DNA of 64,000 nt from positions 3,162,001-3,226,000 of the forward strand of contig JABELC010000002.1 in the NCBI GenBank assembly GCA_028455995.1. Reading direction: 5' to 3'. The notes beneath the pieces are model-generated. The model searched no databases. It saw nothing but the letters and a program-made list of their open reading frames with translations, and was not told where the DNA came from. The first letter of the stretch is position 1; each line of letters opens with the position of its first letter. Of this stretch, positions 10,067-21,969 are shown piece by piece. Position numbers and translations under genes: made by a program. The stretch is from Scleromitrula shiraiana. Its lineage: Eukaryota > Ascomycota > Leotiomycetes > Helotiales > Sclerotiniaceae.

Positions 10067-12074
10067 GCCAGACAAAAAGGCAAGGTACCATATTGTGGGT
10101 AGATAGTATACGAGCATGCTGGGCAGAAAAATACGATGCGCGGTTGACCAGAATAGTCTTGAATATATGTGAATACCTGTGATTTAAGATAGTAAACTAT
10201 CTTCAGCCTTGACATCAGATTCTGTCTGATGTAAAGATAGGCAAGAATATTCCGCATCCGCTCGGATTCTGAATACTGGCTACAATACGACAGCTGAAAT
10301 CCCCAGTAGCAACACATTATCACCCTGCCTTTACCAAGAACATATTGAACCTATTTTTTGGGAATGTTTGTTTACAATGCTTATGCTGACCGGGCCATAT
10401 TCACTAAGCCACCATACTAGTGATGGTTGAACAAGACTGTGGGGTATATCGAAATCTGGTATCGATAAGAACTTTGCAAAAAGCTATTGTAGGAACATTG
10501 CTGTTGGTGTTGACATCAGCTCTGCTAACACAAATTCCCCTTCATTGATTGATGGATGAAATGATACGATCTCTTGTCTTCGATTCAAAAAAGTTTTGGC
10601 GGTTCGACGGGTTGAGGAGCAATGATGACTAATTATTGCTGACTAAAGACGGTGAAGTTTATTTAGAAGTTTCAACATCTTTAGGATCATGCTTCGACTT
10701 CCTCATCAACACAATCAATCCGAGGTTGTTTAAATAATGGTCAACACCCTGTTCAGATGAATCATCATGTATATCATGATAGTAACTTTCTGATAGTCCG
10801 CAGAATATTTCGTTGAACCCGGGAAGGAAGCCCTCTTGATGGTGGTTCAAACCCAGACAGACTTGTTAAAATACCCCATGACTAAACTAAATTCATGGAC
10901 AATTAGTAAGCATTCCAAAAGCATGTAAATGTGGTTCATGTGTGAAGATTTAGAGTGTGGTCAAGTGAACCCTTTTGAATTACAGCTCTTCTGGAGATCT
11001 AAGCTCTGCGCGATTTAAAATCTCTCCTATTGGGTTCCGGCCTAAGACTTCAAGTGTATAAGGATGTTCAAAGTCGATACTTTTTCCAATAGACTGCTAC
11101 CGAAATATTTGATCATTGTTGCCATAGCCATACCCCTAATGCATGCAACTTTTGCGACTGAACATGGGATGTCGACGACGAGGTGTTGGAAATCCATATA
11201 TATCTAAAACAAAAAGCATATAGCCAAGAAGAAGCACACTAGAAAGTCAAAATTTATTCCGAACCGCCAAGCTTCGACTCTTGACAGCTTGCCAAGAAAC
11301 TTTTTGCTTGGCTGCTTGGCACATCCGAATTCACACAATAAATCTGGCCTCTTAGGGGATATTATAGAAAGTTTGATTATGGTGTGCAGAACATGATGTA
11401 AAGTAGGATCTCATTGAGTCTGTTCGAATTCCAGAACAAAAGAGAGCTATCCGAGTTGTTTAAGTTCTGAATGTCTATTCAACTACTGGACAATCATTTA
11501 AATTATCACTGAATATCTATATTCAATATAGAGAATCAAAATGAGTTAGCGGAAAAAATGTTACAATGTTTATAGTCTGAAAAGACATTCAAACATGTAT
11601 TATCCAAAAGACATTTCAATGTCTGTATTTTGCATGATGGAGTAGTTCGATCTTGAAGTTTGGGACCAACCTCCTTGTCATATACTAGTTTATAACTTAG
11701 GGTTTACATCTGCCAAGCTCCCAAAGTTGTTTCAGAATCGTCCTTTCCTTGAGTTAATCAAGTTGAGGCATCACTTCTGTTAAATGATATATAATCAATT
11801 CATGACAATATAGCTTTTTCCTTTATCTATTCTGCATGACCTCGCTATGTTTCTTTTTGATTATTTTCTCTAAGAATAGTTCATCAATTTGGTATGGAGG
11901 GTCTTCATTACGATGTCGACAATTAGCTCCTGATTGTATGGATAAAGGACGAACATTAAGGAGACGAAGTCTACTATATAATGAGGTTTGTTCATCTTTC
12001 TACAGACAATCAATTCATTCCATTGTCTCGACTCAATATACACTTTTATCCTCATTTCTACCAATTAATCCGCC
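10067..12074. other. Intergenic region, 2 kb
   Basis: I see no gene. Open frames here are short and lack splice or codon support. The last 100 bases form a pyrimidine-rich leader for the pectate lyase. Confidence 0.4.
11975..11981 (+). promoter_or_regulatory. TATA-like element upstream of the pectate lyase
   Basis: TATATAA lies 94 bp upstream of the ATG at 12075, followed by a C/T-rich leader, the usual arrangement for strongly inducible fungal genes. Assigned from sequence and spacing alone. Confidence 0.35.
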
Positions 12075-13164
12075 ATGAAATTCTCCATAGTTGCTGTCTT
12101 TGCCACAATGGCACTTCGCGTTAGCGCAGCCCCCTTAGATTCTGCTGATATTCAGGCGCGCGATATATTCCCACGTCACTCCAGTGATTACATACACGAA
12201 CGCAAGACATCTTCTCATAATGACGATGATGATGATTCTAGTGATACCGGTTCTTCGAGTGCCGCATCTACTACCACCAAGTCTTCCAAATCATCTGCTT
12301 CCAAGTCCGCTTCTTCTTCAAAATCGACAAAATCAACAAAATCTTCCACTAAAGCGTCAAGCGCTGCATCGTCTACAATCACCAGCAGTAGCTCCTCTAG
12401 CAGTAACTCTACAGGATCCAAAGGAGGATCTGTACCCGCATCATCTGGAACCTCTGCACTATCAGCCGTTCAAACTATTGAAGCAGGTGGCTCTTTTGAT
12501 GGTGGAATGGTTATGTATGATCGTGGTGTAAGCTGCACTGGTCAAGCTGAAGGGGGTGATAGCAATGCTGTCTTTCAAATCGAGGAAGGTGGATCTCTAT
12601 CCAATGTTATCATTGGTCCCAATCAAATTGAAGGTGTTCACTGCCAAGGAGCATGCACTTTAACCAATGTATGGTGGTCTGCCGTCTGTGAAGACGCTTT
12701 CACTATCAAGAACCAAGACGCCGGCGATACTACAAAGATCTCTGGAGGTGGTGCTTTCGGTGCCGATGATAAAGTTCTTCAGCACAACGGTGCTGGAACC
12801 TTATCCGTCTCTGATTTCACTGTCGATACCTTTGGGAAGCTCTATAGATCGTGTGGTAATTGCGATAGCATGTATGAGCGACATGTCATCATGGATTCCA
12901 TTACTGCAAGTAGTGGGTCTGAGCTTGCAGGTATGATATCCCTGCCTTTTGTACTATAACAACCTACTAACACCATTATCACTAGGCATTAACTACAATT
13001 ACGGTGATACAGCAACCTTCACAAATATCAAAGCAACTGATGTGGATGATATTTGTGTTGAGTACACTGGTACTGATGATAACAGTGAGGAGCCCACAGA
13101 GTATGCTTCAGGTGCTGATGAAACACACTGTATCTACTCTGCTAGCGACGTTACTTCATCTTAA
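12075..13164 (+). CDS. Secreted pectate lyase (polysaccharide lyase family 3) with Ser/Lys-rich linker
   Basis: The enzyme cleaves de-esterified pectin by beta-elimination and needs calcium; it acts outside the cell on plant cell walls. Exons are 12075-12930 and 12986-13164, with a 55-nt intron (GTATGA, CTACTAAC branch, CTAG), giving 344 residues. Residues 1-18 form a signal peptide (MKFSIVAVFATMALRVSA). Residues about 45-125 are an Asp then Ser/Lys/Thr low-complexity segment, unusually long for PL3 and likely O-glycosylated. The catalytic domain follows from about 130, with VQTIEAGGSFDGGM, IEEGGSLSNVIIG, NVWWSAVCEDAFT and KVLQHNGAGT, all characteristic of PL3 (Pectate_lyase_3 family). Conserved Cys pairs are present. 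The frame is intact and a TATA-like element lies upstream, so the gene looks functional. Confidence 0.95.
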
Positions 13165-14290
13165 GAGAAGGAGATGCGAATTTGTTTCTGTAGTTGGCCT
13201 TGTTGCTTAACATTCTTTGTATTTGTATTGTTTGACACAATGAAATCCGTATTTTACCGTTGAATTGTTGATAGTTGTGTTGTCTTTGATTTTGGGAATT
13301 GAATCAGGAGAAAATTACTTGGAAGGGATTCGGTACTTACCATCAAATTTTCCTCCTCGAAACTCAATCCTACAGGTGCATGGGATTTTATATCACCAAC
13401 ATTTACTAATCCCATACGACCGTGTACTGATTATGATGATCTTAGGAAGATGAAGAAAAGTTCTACTGAAAAGTTTGGTAAATTGGAGGATTGCATCCTG
13501 GTCTTTTGGTAACGAAGTAAATAATAAAGCCACGAGGAAGAGAGATCAGAGGCGTACCGAAAGAAATGTTGGGGACAAATAGGACTAGGGATATTACTGG
13601 GGAGTGGAGGGGTATTGGAGATCATCTGGAACCAGAGAATCGGGAAAATGATTTGGAGGATGTTGTAATGTGATATCGGAATTAGCCTCGTGGTTGGCTT
13701 GACCTTAAAATGACTTGAGATCTTTGTAAGACGTCGGTCAAGAGACTTCATACTGCATACATGTAAGCAGTTGTAAGTAAGCATAAGTATTTGGATATCT
13801 GCAGACTTCTGTATGTGTTTGCCCAAGATGACTGATCTTGGACACATAACGGCCGGAACTGGAGTCAAATGATGTGGAGAATCGGAATGACGACTTTTGT
13901 TTTATTCCACGTTGAGGCCATCCATTACGTACACGGGACGGCGTCAACTTCTATGTACATACATGGATAGGAACATTTCAACTGGAACTTTGAAAGGTAC
14001 AGTAACCGCCCGTTTACCCATTGCCAGAATTCGCCTTGGCGCCTTGGCGGGCCAATTCTTGAACCGATTTTCCATACAACTCACAACTTTGTAAGCTTCC
14101 TTCAGTTGGTAAAATCAAATGATGGATGAAACTTGGACAGATCCGGGTTTAGTGTTCGGAGCCGGACATTTGTGAACAACGGTTGGCAACTTGAATATGA
14201 TAAGTTACATCCGCTTCGTCTTATCTAGGATCTGATACCCAACCCAACCACCCGGGCCATCACAATTTGAGGGGGCGTCTGAACTGCCAT
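13165..14290. other. Intergenic region downstream of the pectate lyase
   Basis: Normal base composition with no supported gene. A G/C-richer patch at 14025-14060 (GCCTTGGCGCCTTGGCGGGCC) contains a short tandem GCCTTGGC motif. Confidence 0.4.
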
Positions 14291-14299
14291 CAAACTAGT

Positions 14300-16190
14300 A
14301 GGGGTCCCTTGCTAGTATTCATGCACAGTATTCAACTTTTTATATAATGATGAATAATTAACTTATATTGATTAACAGTTATTATATATTTTGAATTAAT
14401 CGTTCAAGTTTTTAATAAAATCATTATTATAATAATATAATATAATATAATATAATAATATCATACTAGTAATATAACTTTTATTATTATTATTATTAAT
14501 AATCTGATATCTCAAGCTTGATCTAATTACTAGAGTTTAAATTAAATCATCTTATTCAAGTTTCAACTTGAAACTTGAATTAATAACTTTTTAAAGAGAT
14601 ACTCCAGCGCAGCGAACAACTTCAAGAATTTAAAAATACTAGTAACTTCAAGTTCAAGTTCGAAAAACTTGAAGAACTTGAAAGAAAAAATAAAATTATG
14701 ATATTTAAAAATATTATATTTATGATAATTACTATTTACTACTAGTGAAAAATAGTAGTACTGATAACAAGTTACTACTAGTGCTAGTAATTAATTAATT
14801 AATTAATTTCATATTATTCAAGTTAATTCTTTTTTTATATAATTTATAAATAATAAAATCAATGTTTAATAAATTATATAAAGTTTATTCAAGTTGTTTT
14901 ACTAGTAATTATAATAATATACTACTAAGTATTAATAATCTTTGAAATTCAAGCTTAACTTCAAGTTGTTACTACTAGTAGTACTATTATACTAGTAACT
15001 TGAATTATTATATTTAAATGATACTAGTAGTACTACTAGTAATATTTTGATTTTGAATATTCTTACTACTACTAGTAGTAGTAAAAGTTCTCAAGATTTT
15101 ATTTAATTGAAAATATTATAAAAGAAATTTTTTTAACAAACTTGAAAATTATAATAATTAATAATTTTATATAAATTTTTGTTCAATAAATAAATTCATT
15201 GACTATAAACATCATGTTCAAGTTGCTTATACTAGTACAAGTTGATAGAAAGACGAAGTCCTTTCAAGTTTCAAGTCAAAGAGATTCAGCGAAGTCCGAC
15301 GATTATAATCTCATGAAGGATTCAAAGAAGTTCGCGCCGCTTGTAAAACCGAGTCGTCATACTAGTAAATACTAGTATATAAAATCCAAAAAAGATAACT
15401 TGAAACAAGACTGTCTTATCTGATGTAAGAATGTAAGAAACGTGTTGTAAATAACCAGTTCTTCAATGATTTTGATCAAGATATCATAGAACATTAAAGG
15501 CGAGTCTTAAGTAGATTTCAAATTTCAAATTTTATTTAAAAACACAAAAAGAGTAACTTGAAAGTATGACTTATAAATACTCAAAATGCTTCATTTTTCA
15601 TTTTTCATTAATAAGATCCGAGTCATACTATTTTTAGAGCATCTCTAAGAATTATAGATCAATTTTCCGAGTCGTTGGTCGGACGATTTAGTAAAATTTT
15701 CAAATTATCAACTTCAAGTTGCGAGATTTCCAAAAAAAAAAATGAAAATCTATAAAAAGTATAGATTTATAGATATTTTGATTAGAATCTACTACTACTA
15801 GTAGAGAAATCAAAAACTTAATTTACTAGTATATTTTATCAATAAAAAATACTATATTCTACTAGTAAAAACTAATTAATCTACTACTATGATATAATTA
15901 TTGTATAGTAATTACTAGTATCACGATATAGTTATTGTATAATTATTGTATAATTATTGTATAATTATTGTATAATTATTGTATAATTATTGTATAATTC
16001 AGTTATAGTTGTATAATTATTCAAGTCAGTGTATAACTTGAATTATTGTATAATTATTGTATAATTATTATACTAGTATATTTTTATGTACTAGTATATA
16101 GACTATCATACTATCTCAAAAATAGTATATTAGTAATGATTCTACTACTAGCTTATTTTCAAATAAAATTTGAAATTTACTAACTTAAGC
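14300..16190. repeat. AT-rich, RIP-type repeat island
   Basis: A 1.9 kb block of very high A+T with no open frame. It is dominated by the recurring words ACTAGT (at least 20 occurrences) and AACTTGAA/TTCAAGTT. Its left edge (from 14324, CACAGTATTCAACTTTT) matches sequence at 44098. A stretch near 15555-15640 (AACTTGAAAGTAT...TCATTAATA) matches 25570-25650, with differences that are mainly transitions. This indicates a RIP-degraded dispersed element, probably a retrotransposon. The class cannot be told because no coding sequence survives. Confidence 0.8.
15930..16070. repeat. 11-bp minisatellite (ATTATTGTATA)
   Basis: At least six head-to-tail copies of an 11-bp AT-only unit run from about 15930 to 15999. 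A shorter second block of the same unit lies at about 16040-16070, inside the AT-rich island. Confidence 0.85.
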
Positions 16191-16586
16191 CCTCTATTTC
16201 CATGTGTTTTTATGTTGGTATGACTCGCATGATTAATCATTGTCAGCTTCAACTAATATCGGCATTTCAAGATTTTGTATTATATGCCGACCACGTGACT
16301 AGCTATTTGACGTCTCTAATGATTTTTATTGGTTGTTCAATGCGAGATAGCAATTCCCTGAAGGTGGAAGCAAGTTATTGACCTTCAGCGGTGTATAGAA
16401 CAGCCTCCAATCTCATTGTCAAAGGAATTATAAGATTCAAGGGGTAATAAAGTATATCTTGCTCTTCTCCTCGTCAAAATATGAGAACAGCAGATCATCA
16501 TTCAGTTCTATCTCAGTATCTATTTCATTGCTAGTTCTATTCTACTGTCTATTTCATTGTTCTCATTACAAAGTTTGCATCTTAAA

Positions 16587-18032
16587 ATGGCAACTTCATC
16601 CGCACACCTCTCTCTCCTAGGAAATTTCCTTCAAATTCACCTCCCTTATATTCGTCTAGTGACACCGAATTCTCCAGAATATCCTTCTTTTCGCTCGTCA
16701 TTCTGTTCATCTGATTCTGCTGTTCCGCTTGCAATTGTACGACCACAGAGTATAGCAGATGTTTCCTCTCTAATTTCATTTACTACCGTACATGAAATTC
16801 CTGTTACTATTCGTTCAGGTGGCTATTCATATTTTGGGTCTGCCTTCTCATACTCTGCTTTGGCAATTGATATTCGTTCTCTTTCGTCCATTCAAATTTC
16901 TTCTTCCGGTACCTTTGCAACCATTGGAGGGGGAGTCATTCAAGGAGAGCTTGCTCGTGAATTAGGCAACATGGGACTAATGACGCCAATTTCAGGGGTA
17001 TCATCTATGGGATATGTAGGATGGGCTACATACGGTGGATATGGACCTTTCAGTGCAGCTTATGGATTAGGTGTTGATCAGATTGTTGGTGCAAAATTAG
17101 TAGACTCTGATGGTCAGGTGAAAGATTCCGATGATGAGGGTGAAGAGTGTTTGTTGAGAGCTATTCGCGGTGGTGGCGGTGCTCTAGGGGTTATTGTTGA
17201 GTTGAGAATCAAAGTTTACCAATTGAAGATGGTAAGATTCTTGAAGAAACCATTCAACCTAAGTAAACTGACATCCGAGTAGATTCTTGCTGGGGACATC
17301 ATTTTCTCCTCCAACGACATTTCTAGAACAGTTGAGACATTCAACAACAGATACAGAGAGTTATCTGAGCAGGGTCTGCCACTACAATTGAGTTTGAAGC
17401 AAATGGCATTCCCCAGTTCAAGAGATAAAGTATTTGGAGTTCAGTTTATGTGGGCTTCTGAAGACATCAGCACTGGACAACAATACCTTGCAAGAATTGA
17501 GTCGCTTACTCCAGTCTCAAGCAATAATGTCAAAGTAACGACAGTTTCCGAATGGATGGACAACAACACTCGATTACCTTCCAATGGCTATGGTTACCCA
17601 CGAACTTTGAATGTACGAGCAATGACTCCCGAGATTGTAGCAATCGTTTCAAAATACTCGAAATGGATTCCAGAGGATTGCCTTGGTTTTTCGTTGCATG
17701 AACTTCGGGGTAGATCTGCACATACCGATCTCACTTCCGTATTTGGTCCTCGAGAATCGCATTTCATGTTTGAAATAATGTCAATATCATCACATGCACA
17801 TGATGTTGAGGAATCAAAAAGTTGGGCCGATAACTTCTTGAATGAATTAAGGCAAACTAATCCGAATGACATCCTGGAAGGGGCTTATCTTCCATTCACA
17901 CGAAGTGGCGAAGTACACTTGTGCCAAATCTATGGTCCAAATTATGGAAATCTCCTTGAGTTGAAATGGATGTACGATCCGAATGATGTATTTTGCTTGG
18001 CTATACCTCAGTTGATTGATAGGAGTGCATAA
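16587..18032 (+). CDS. FAD-linked oxidoreductase, BBE-like (FAD_binding_4 + BBE), secondary-metabolism type
   Basis: A two-exon gene (16587-17231 and 17283-18032; intron GTAAGA...GAGTAG) of 464 residues. The N-terminal half is a PCMH-type FAD-binding fold: VRPQSIADVSSLI, IPVTIRSGGYSYFGSAF (about residues 71-87), GGGVIQGELARELGNMGL and YGLGVDQIVGAKLVDSDG. The C-terminal half ends in a BBE domain (YGPNYGNLLELKWMYDPNDVF). Family members oxidise alcohols or C-N bonds with O2. The usual flavin-linking His in RSGGHS is Tyr80 here, and I see no Cys in the second (GxCxxV) position, so the flavin is probably not covalently bound. I chose the ATG with an AAAATGG context. No signal peptide is evident, unlike many relatives. 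It borders the AT-rich island. The substrate is unknown. Confidence 0.85.
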
Positions 18033-18390
18033 GTGGTGGAATTGATTCTGAGGGAATTCAGGTGGTTAAGGTTGAGGTATGGGTTGACGTAATGTAGTCT
18101 GGGAGGATCTAATGCTGTGTATATCCTATAGGGTTAAATATTAGAACGGCGGTGCTGGGAACTTAGATGGAACTTGGTGTATGGAGTTTATAGGATGGAT
18201 CTGATGTTGTCATTTTGTATTCATACTTCGATAGAAATTATATATTTTCCAACGCTTTGACTGTTGCATACATCCCATTTGTAGAAATTCTATTACTTGC
18301 AGCAAGCGAGATACCTATCGCATACAGTACCCACTCATAGTTGCGATTTGTTTGTTTGGTGGGGCGGAGCTGAACTAGTCGGCTAAGTGA
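18033..18390. other. Intergenic region between convergent genes
   Basis: No feature seen beyond the 3' flanks of the FAD oxidoreductase and of the NACHT pseudogene. Confidence 0.4.
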
Positions 18391-21300
18391 TCATGGCTGT
18401 GCTAATTTATCGACGACATCAACAGATTCCCCAGCCAATCCTTTTTTAATGTGCGTATTTCTATGGCTATCATGATCATGTTTCCTTAGAAATTCCTTCC
18501 CACAGATATCATAAATGAATGGTTTCTCTTGTGTATGCCTCTTTTTGTGTACTCTTAAACTATATGATCTGGTGAACACATTCTGACAAATGTCACACTT
18601 ATGTTTCTCGGCTTCTTTCTTGACTTTCGGGAATCTGCTGAGAACAGAAGGATTGGGATGGTATGCCACCATGTGTTTCTTGCGTTCCTTTTCGTTACTG
18701 AAGCCGAGATGACTTCGCATGCAATTTGGCTCAGTGCACAAGAACGGCCTTTCGTGGCGTTCAACATGTTTTTTTTCGGCTGGCTTTGTCAGTGAAACCT
18801 TCGTGGAAGTAAAAACATGTATGACGAGGGCATTTGACCCATTTTGTGCCATAATATATCTCCAGTGTTCCTCGCTTTGCGGTTGTAAAACTCTTGGATT
18901 CATCAAGATCTTCCAAATAAGCTCTGACTTTGCCTAGCATTATCTTTAGCTCATCAGGAGTAGTGATTTCCTGCTCATTGAGTCTAGCCTTTCTGTGGTG
19001 GCTCAACATTAGCAACATAGTTTTTAATTGATCGGAACTTCCAAGGTGAATGCATCGTTCTTCGAGTTCTGGGAGAATGTCCTCTCGTTTCGCATCATCC
19101 ACTCCGTAGAGCCCGAAGAACCCATCGATGGCAGAACCAAGATCAGATGACAGTTCTAAATCCGACGGTGACAAAAACTCAATCATTGAATCTAGATGTT
19201 CCAGCCAATACATTATCGCATATTCTAGAAATGCATAATAACCGTTTTCGGTGTTTGTCTGAAGTTCATTATCTGATATAGTCGAGTCGAAACAACTAAA
19301 CAGTAGATATCGGAGGCATAGAATCGCAAGCTTTAGTTCCTCCGAATTTGATTGAACATGCTCCTTTTGGACGAGATAACTTGCTTGATATCAATGATGA
19401 ACAATATTGAAGGGAGTCTTGGGCGAACTTACGACTTTGCTGTCGAATGAACGAGTTGCACCCGATTTCCATGTACCTCCACAAGAGAGCCACAAAGATC
19501 AGTGATGTTTATTCGTAGTTGGCGATCTATGGAAGGCATTCAATCAGCAAGTTACCAACAACATAACTTCCACTCATTGAAACTATCGGGTGTACCAAAT
19601 CATGAATAGGCTATCAGTTTATATACAAGGGAGGGGATAAAATTGGATTAACTCGCCATCGTAGCAAAATACTTCACTATCAATATCAATTGCTACTGCT
19701 GCTCGGATCTCTTGCAAACTCATTGGACGTTTTGCGCAAGTAATCCATCCTAATAAGTTCATGGCAGCTTCACGCTCCTTGCTATTCGGATTATGGTAGA
19801 TTCGAGTAACAATCCTAGAATACCTGAAGTATCAATCAGCATAGTAAATAGTTTGCGGATATCGTAATAGTCACGCTTGCTCAAAACCACTTGGAAAAGT
19901 TTCCGGTTGGAGTTCCTCGTAAAGTTGCTCACGAGACGTTTGGCTGTAGAGGTTTGTGAGAAGCAATTTTGCATACAAAAACATTCCTGCAGTTCGCATG
20001 TTAGTCATCAAATTAACTATAGGTTTAAGTTTTGGAAATGTTCATGCCTTCCGATCTTTCAGAAACGCCCGCCACAATGTATGACTTAGTATTATCTGGT
20101 ATATCGAATTTTTGTTGTATCTTCTCTGCCCAGACTGTAGAATATTGTTCAATATCTGATTTGTTGCAGGAACTCGATAGCTGTAGATTCAAGCTTCTTG
20201 ACAGAAGTTTCTTAATATCTGATTCGTTTTGACTAATGAAAAGGGCGTTTACTAGCCCGGGGTTAAGATTGTTAATGCTATCTATGATAGAAATGAGTTT
20301 AGAAATCAGAAGGTGCCGCTGCATTGGCTCGCATTCATCTAAACCATCAATAATTAAATGTGTTTTCTTTGATATTGCCCCGAAACAAGCCTTGAGTGTT
20401 TCTGTACACATTCCTTCAGTAACCAATGATACAGAATTACTTCTGATACATTGGTCATACAGATATGAAAGAATATCTTCGTCCTCTTTCAAGAGCTGAG
20501 CAACAATCGCACGAGCGACTGCAAGGAATGTGCTTCTCTCATCGTCTTCGAATCTGCAATAAAAGAAGATAGTTGAATCTGTATTGTCTTTCAAGCATTT
20601 TTCAATTATCACTGATGCAAGTATTGTTTTCCCTTAGAGACAGTAAATCAGCCGAAGTAGAGGGACAAAAGAGATGATTAGGTACACACCTGCGCCGGGG
20701 ATCCCACTAATCCATAAGATTGGAACCAGTGTTGATTGTTGTGGATTGAGCCATGTTTTCATTCTACTGTCTTTAAAAGTCCAGTCGCCTGAGAAAGGGT
20801 ATTCTTGTCGCATAGCCACCGTGATCTCTTGATCAAGCATTGGGTCTATGGTAGCAAGCCAATTTAAAACCGTTAAGCGTTGATTTTTGCACTCCGCTTC
20901 TTCGATTACCCTGAAAGAGTTCTTGAAATTGATTTGGTTCATTTGATGTTCTTTGAACTGAAGTATTGATGCTTGGCTATCGACCAAAGCTTTATGACGG
21001 CTCAAACTTGTTAGAATATGCTGAAATTTACTATTGAAATCTTTCCAAGTCGCTCTAAATAATTGTTTCCATGCTGGCAACTCGGAGTAAGCAAGAGCAA
21101 TGCAACAATTGATAGTGAGCTTGCCTGGTTTGCTGAAGATTCTTAAGGCGGCTCGATGGAACTCTAGTACGTCTTCAAAAATCATTGCAAGGACTGTATT
21201 CATATAAGAATTGCCTTTGAAAAGATCAAGGTACTGATTGATGATAGGTAGGTTTTCGGAAATCTGTCGATATGAATCGAGAAGTGTGTCAAAAGAATCT

Positions 21301-21671
21301 ACCCAAGAACTCGCAACCTGTATCAAAAGGCAGCCAATTTGAGTGGCACGCGACAACTCATTCTTCTGCGGAATACAAACTTGGAGACAAAATTTCATAG
21401 GACCCTACACAAAACACAATATTGAAGAAGTATTGAGAAAAACTTCGATGATCTCTCCATACTGTTCGAAGGCTTCAACGAAGGCTTTGACTCTGGGAAG
21501 ATTCATCATACTTCTGCGGCGAGCTTGATCGTCTTGAATCTTCAGAAGCGCAGCCTTGAGATCGTCCAAAGATGTGAACTGGAAGTTGTGTAACTCTTCC
21601 TTGGTCAGCCTTTTCTTGAAATTGGCCAGACATGCTGCGAAAGCGTCTGTAGCACCTGATGTAGAATTCAT
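18391..21671 (-). pseudogene. NACHT-type NLR-like protein with C-terminal C2H2 fingers, disrupted
   Basis: A fungal STAND (NLR-like) gene, a class involved in self/non-self recognition. Deduced exons: 21671-20690, 20632-20048, 19986-19875, 19823-19657, 19526-19433 and 19379-18391. Domain order is a DUF7708-type N-terminal region (up to about residue 240), a NACHT ATPase with P-loop GIPGAGKT split by an intron and Walker B LIIDGLDE, a winged-helix-like segment (NLLGWITCAKRPMSLQEIR), LCGSLVEV and LVHSTAK motifs, and a tail with KCPRHTCFYFHEGF plus two C2H2-type units. There are two disruptions: an in-frame TAG at 21407-21405, where the family has Trp in its FVWGPMKF motif (a TGG-to-TAG change), and an A8 run (T8 at 18769-18776) that puts the zinc-finger tail out of frame. 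Two introns need GC donors. The last finger has lost a Cys (FIYDIC). It is probably non-functional or an allele under decay. Confidence 0.8.
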
Positions 21672-21969
21672 GGTTTGCGATTGAAAGAACGTTTCAAATC
21701 GAATTGGACATTAGAACTCGGGTTGCTATTGCAAGTATATAATGTCTCAATTTGAATGGGACATTAATCCGTAATTTGTCACCAAAACAAAACAATTCAT
21801 CGATTTGGATCGAGAATTGAGGCTCCAAATATATGCAACATCGTTATTGGGGCTCAGCTCATGAGCCTCGGAGAAAGCCTAGGTTGCCTCGTGCTACCGT
21901 AAGTTGATCGTAGAAAAGTGTTATATTATCTAGAAATCTGCACAATTAGAATCAACTAGCATAGAAACA
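21672..21969. promoter_or_regulatory. Shared divergent intergenic region of the NACHT and SNF2 pseudogenes
   Basis: About 300 bp separates the two divergent start codons. It contains two similar blocks, TTTGAATGGGACATTA (near 21752) and TCGAATTGGACATTAG (near 21698), a possible repeated promoter element. No canonical motif was recognised. Confidence 0.35.

Noticed and set aside
9709..10323. 204-codon reverse-strand open frame
   Set aside because: Antisense to the C2H2 exon with no family similarity, leader or splice logic.
12184..12531. Forward open frame overlapping the pectate lyase
   Set aside because: A shadow of the Ser/Lys codon repeat in another frame.
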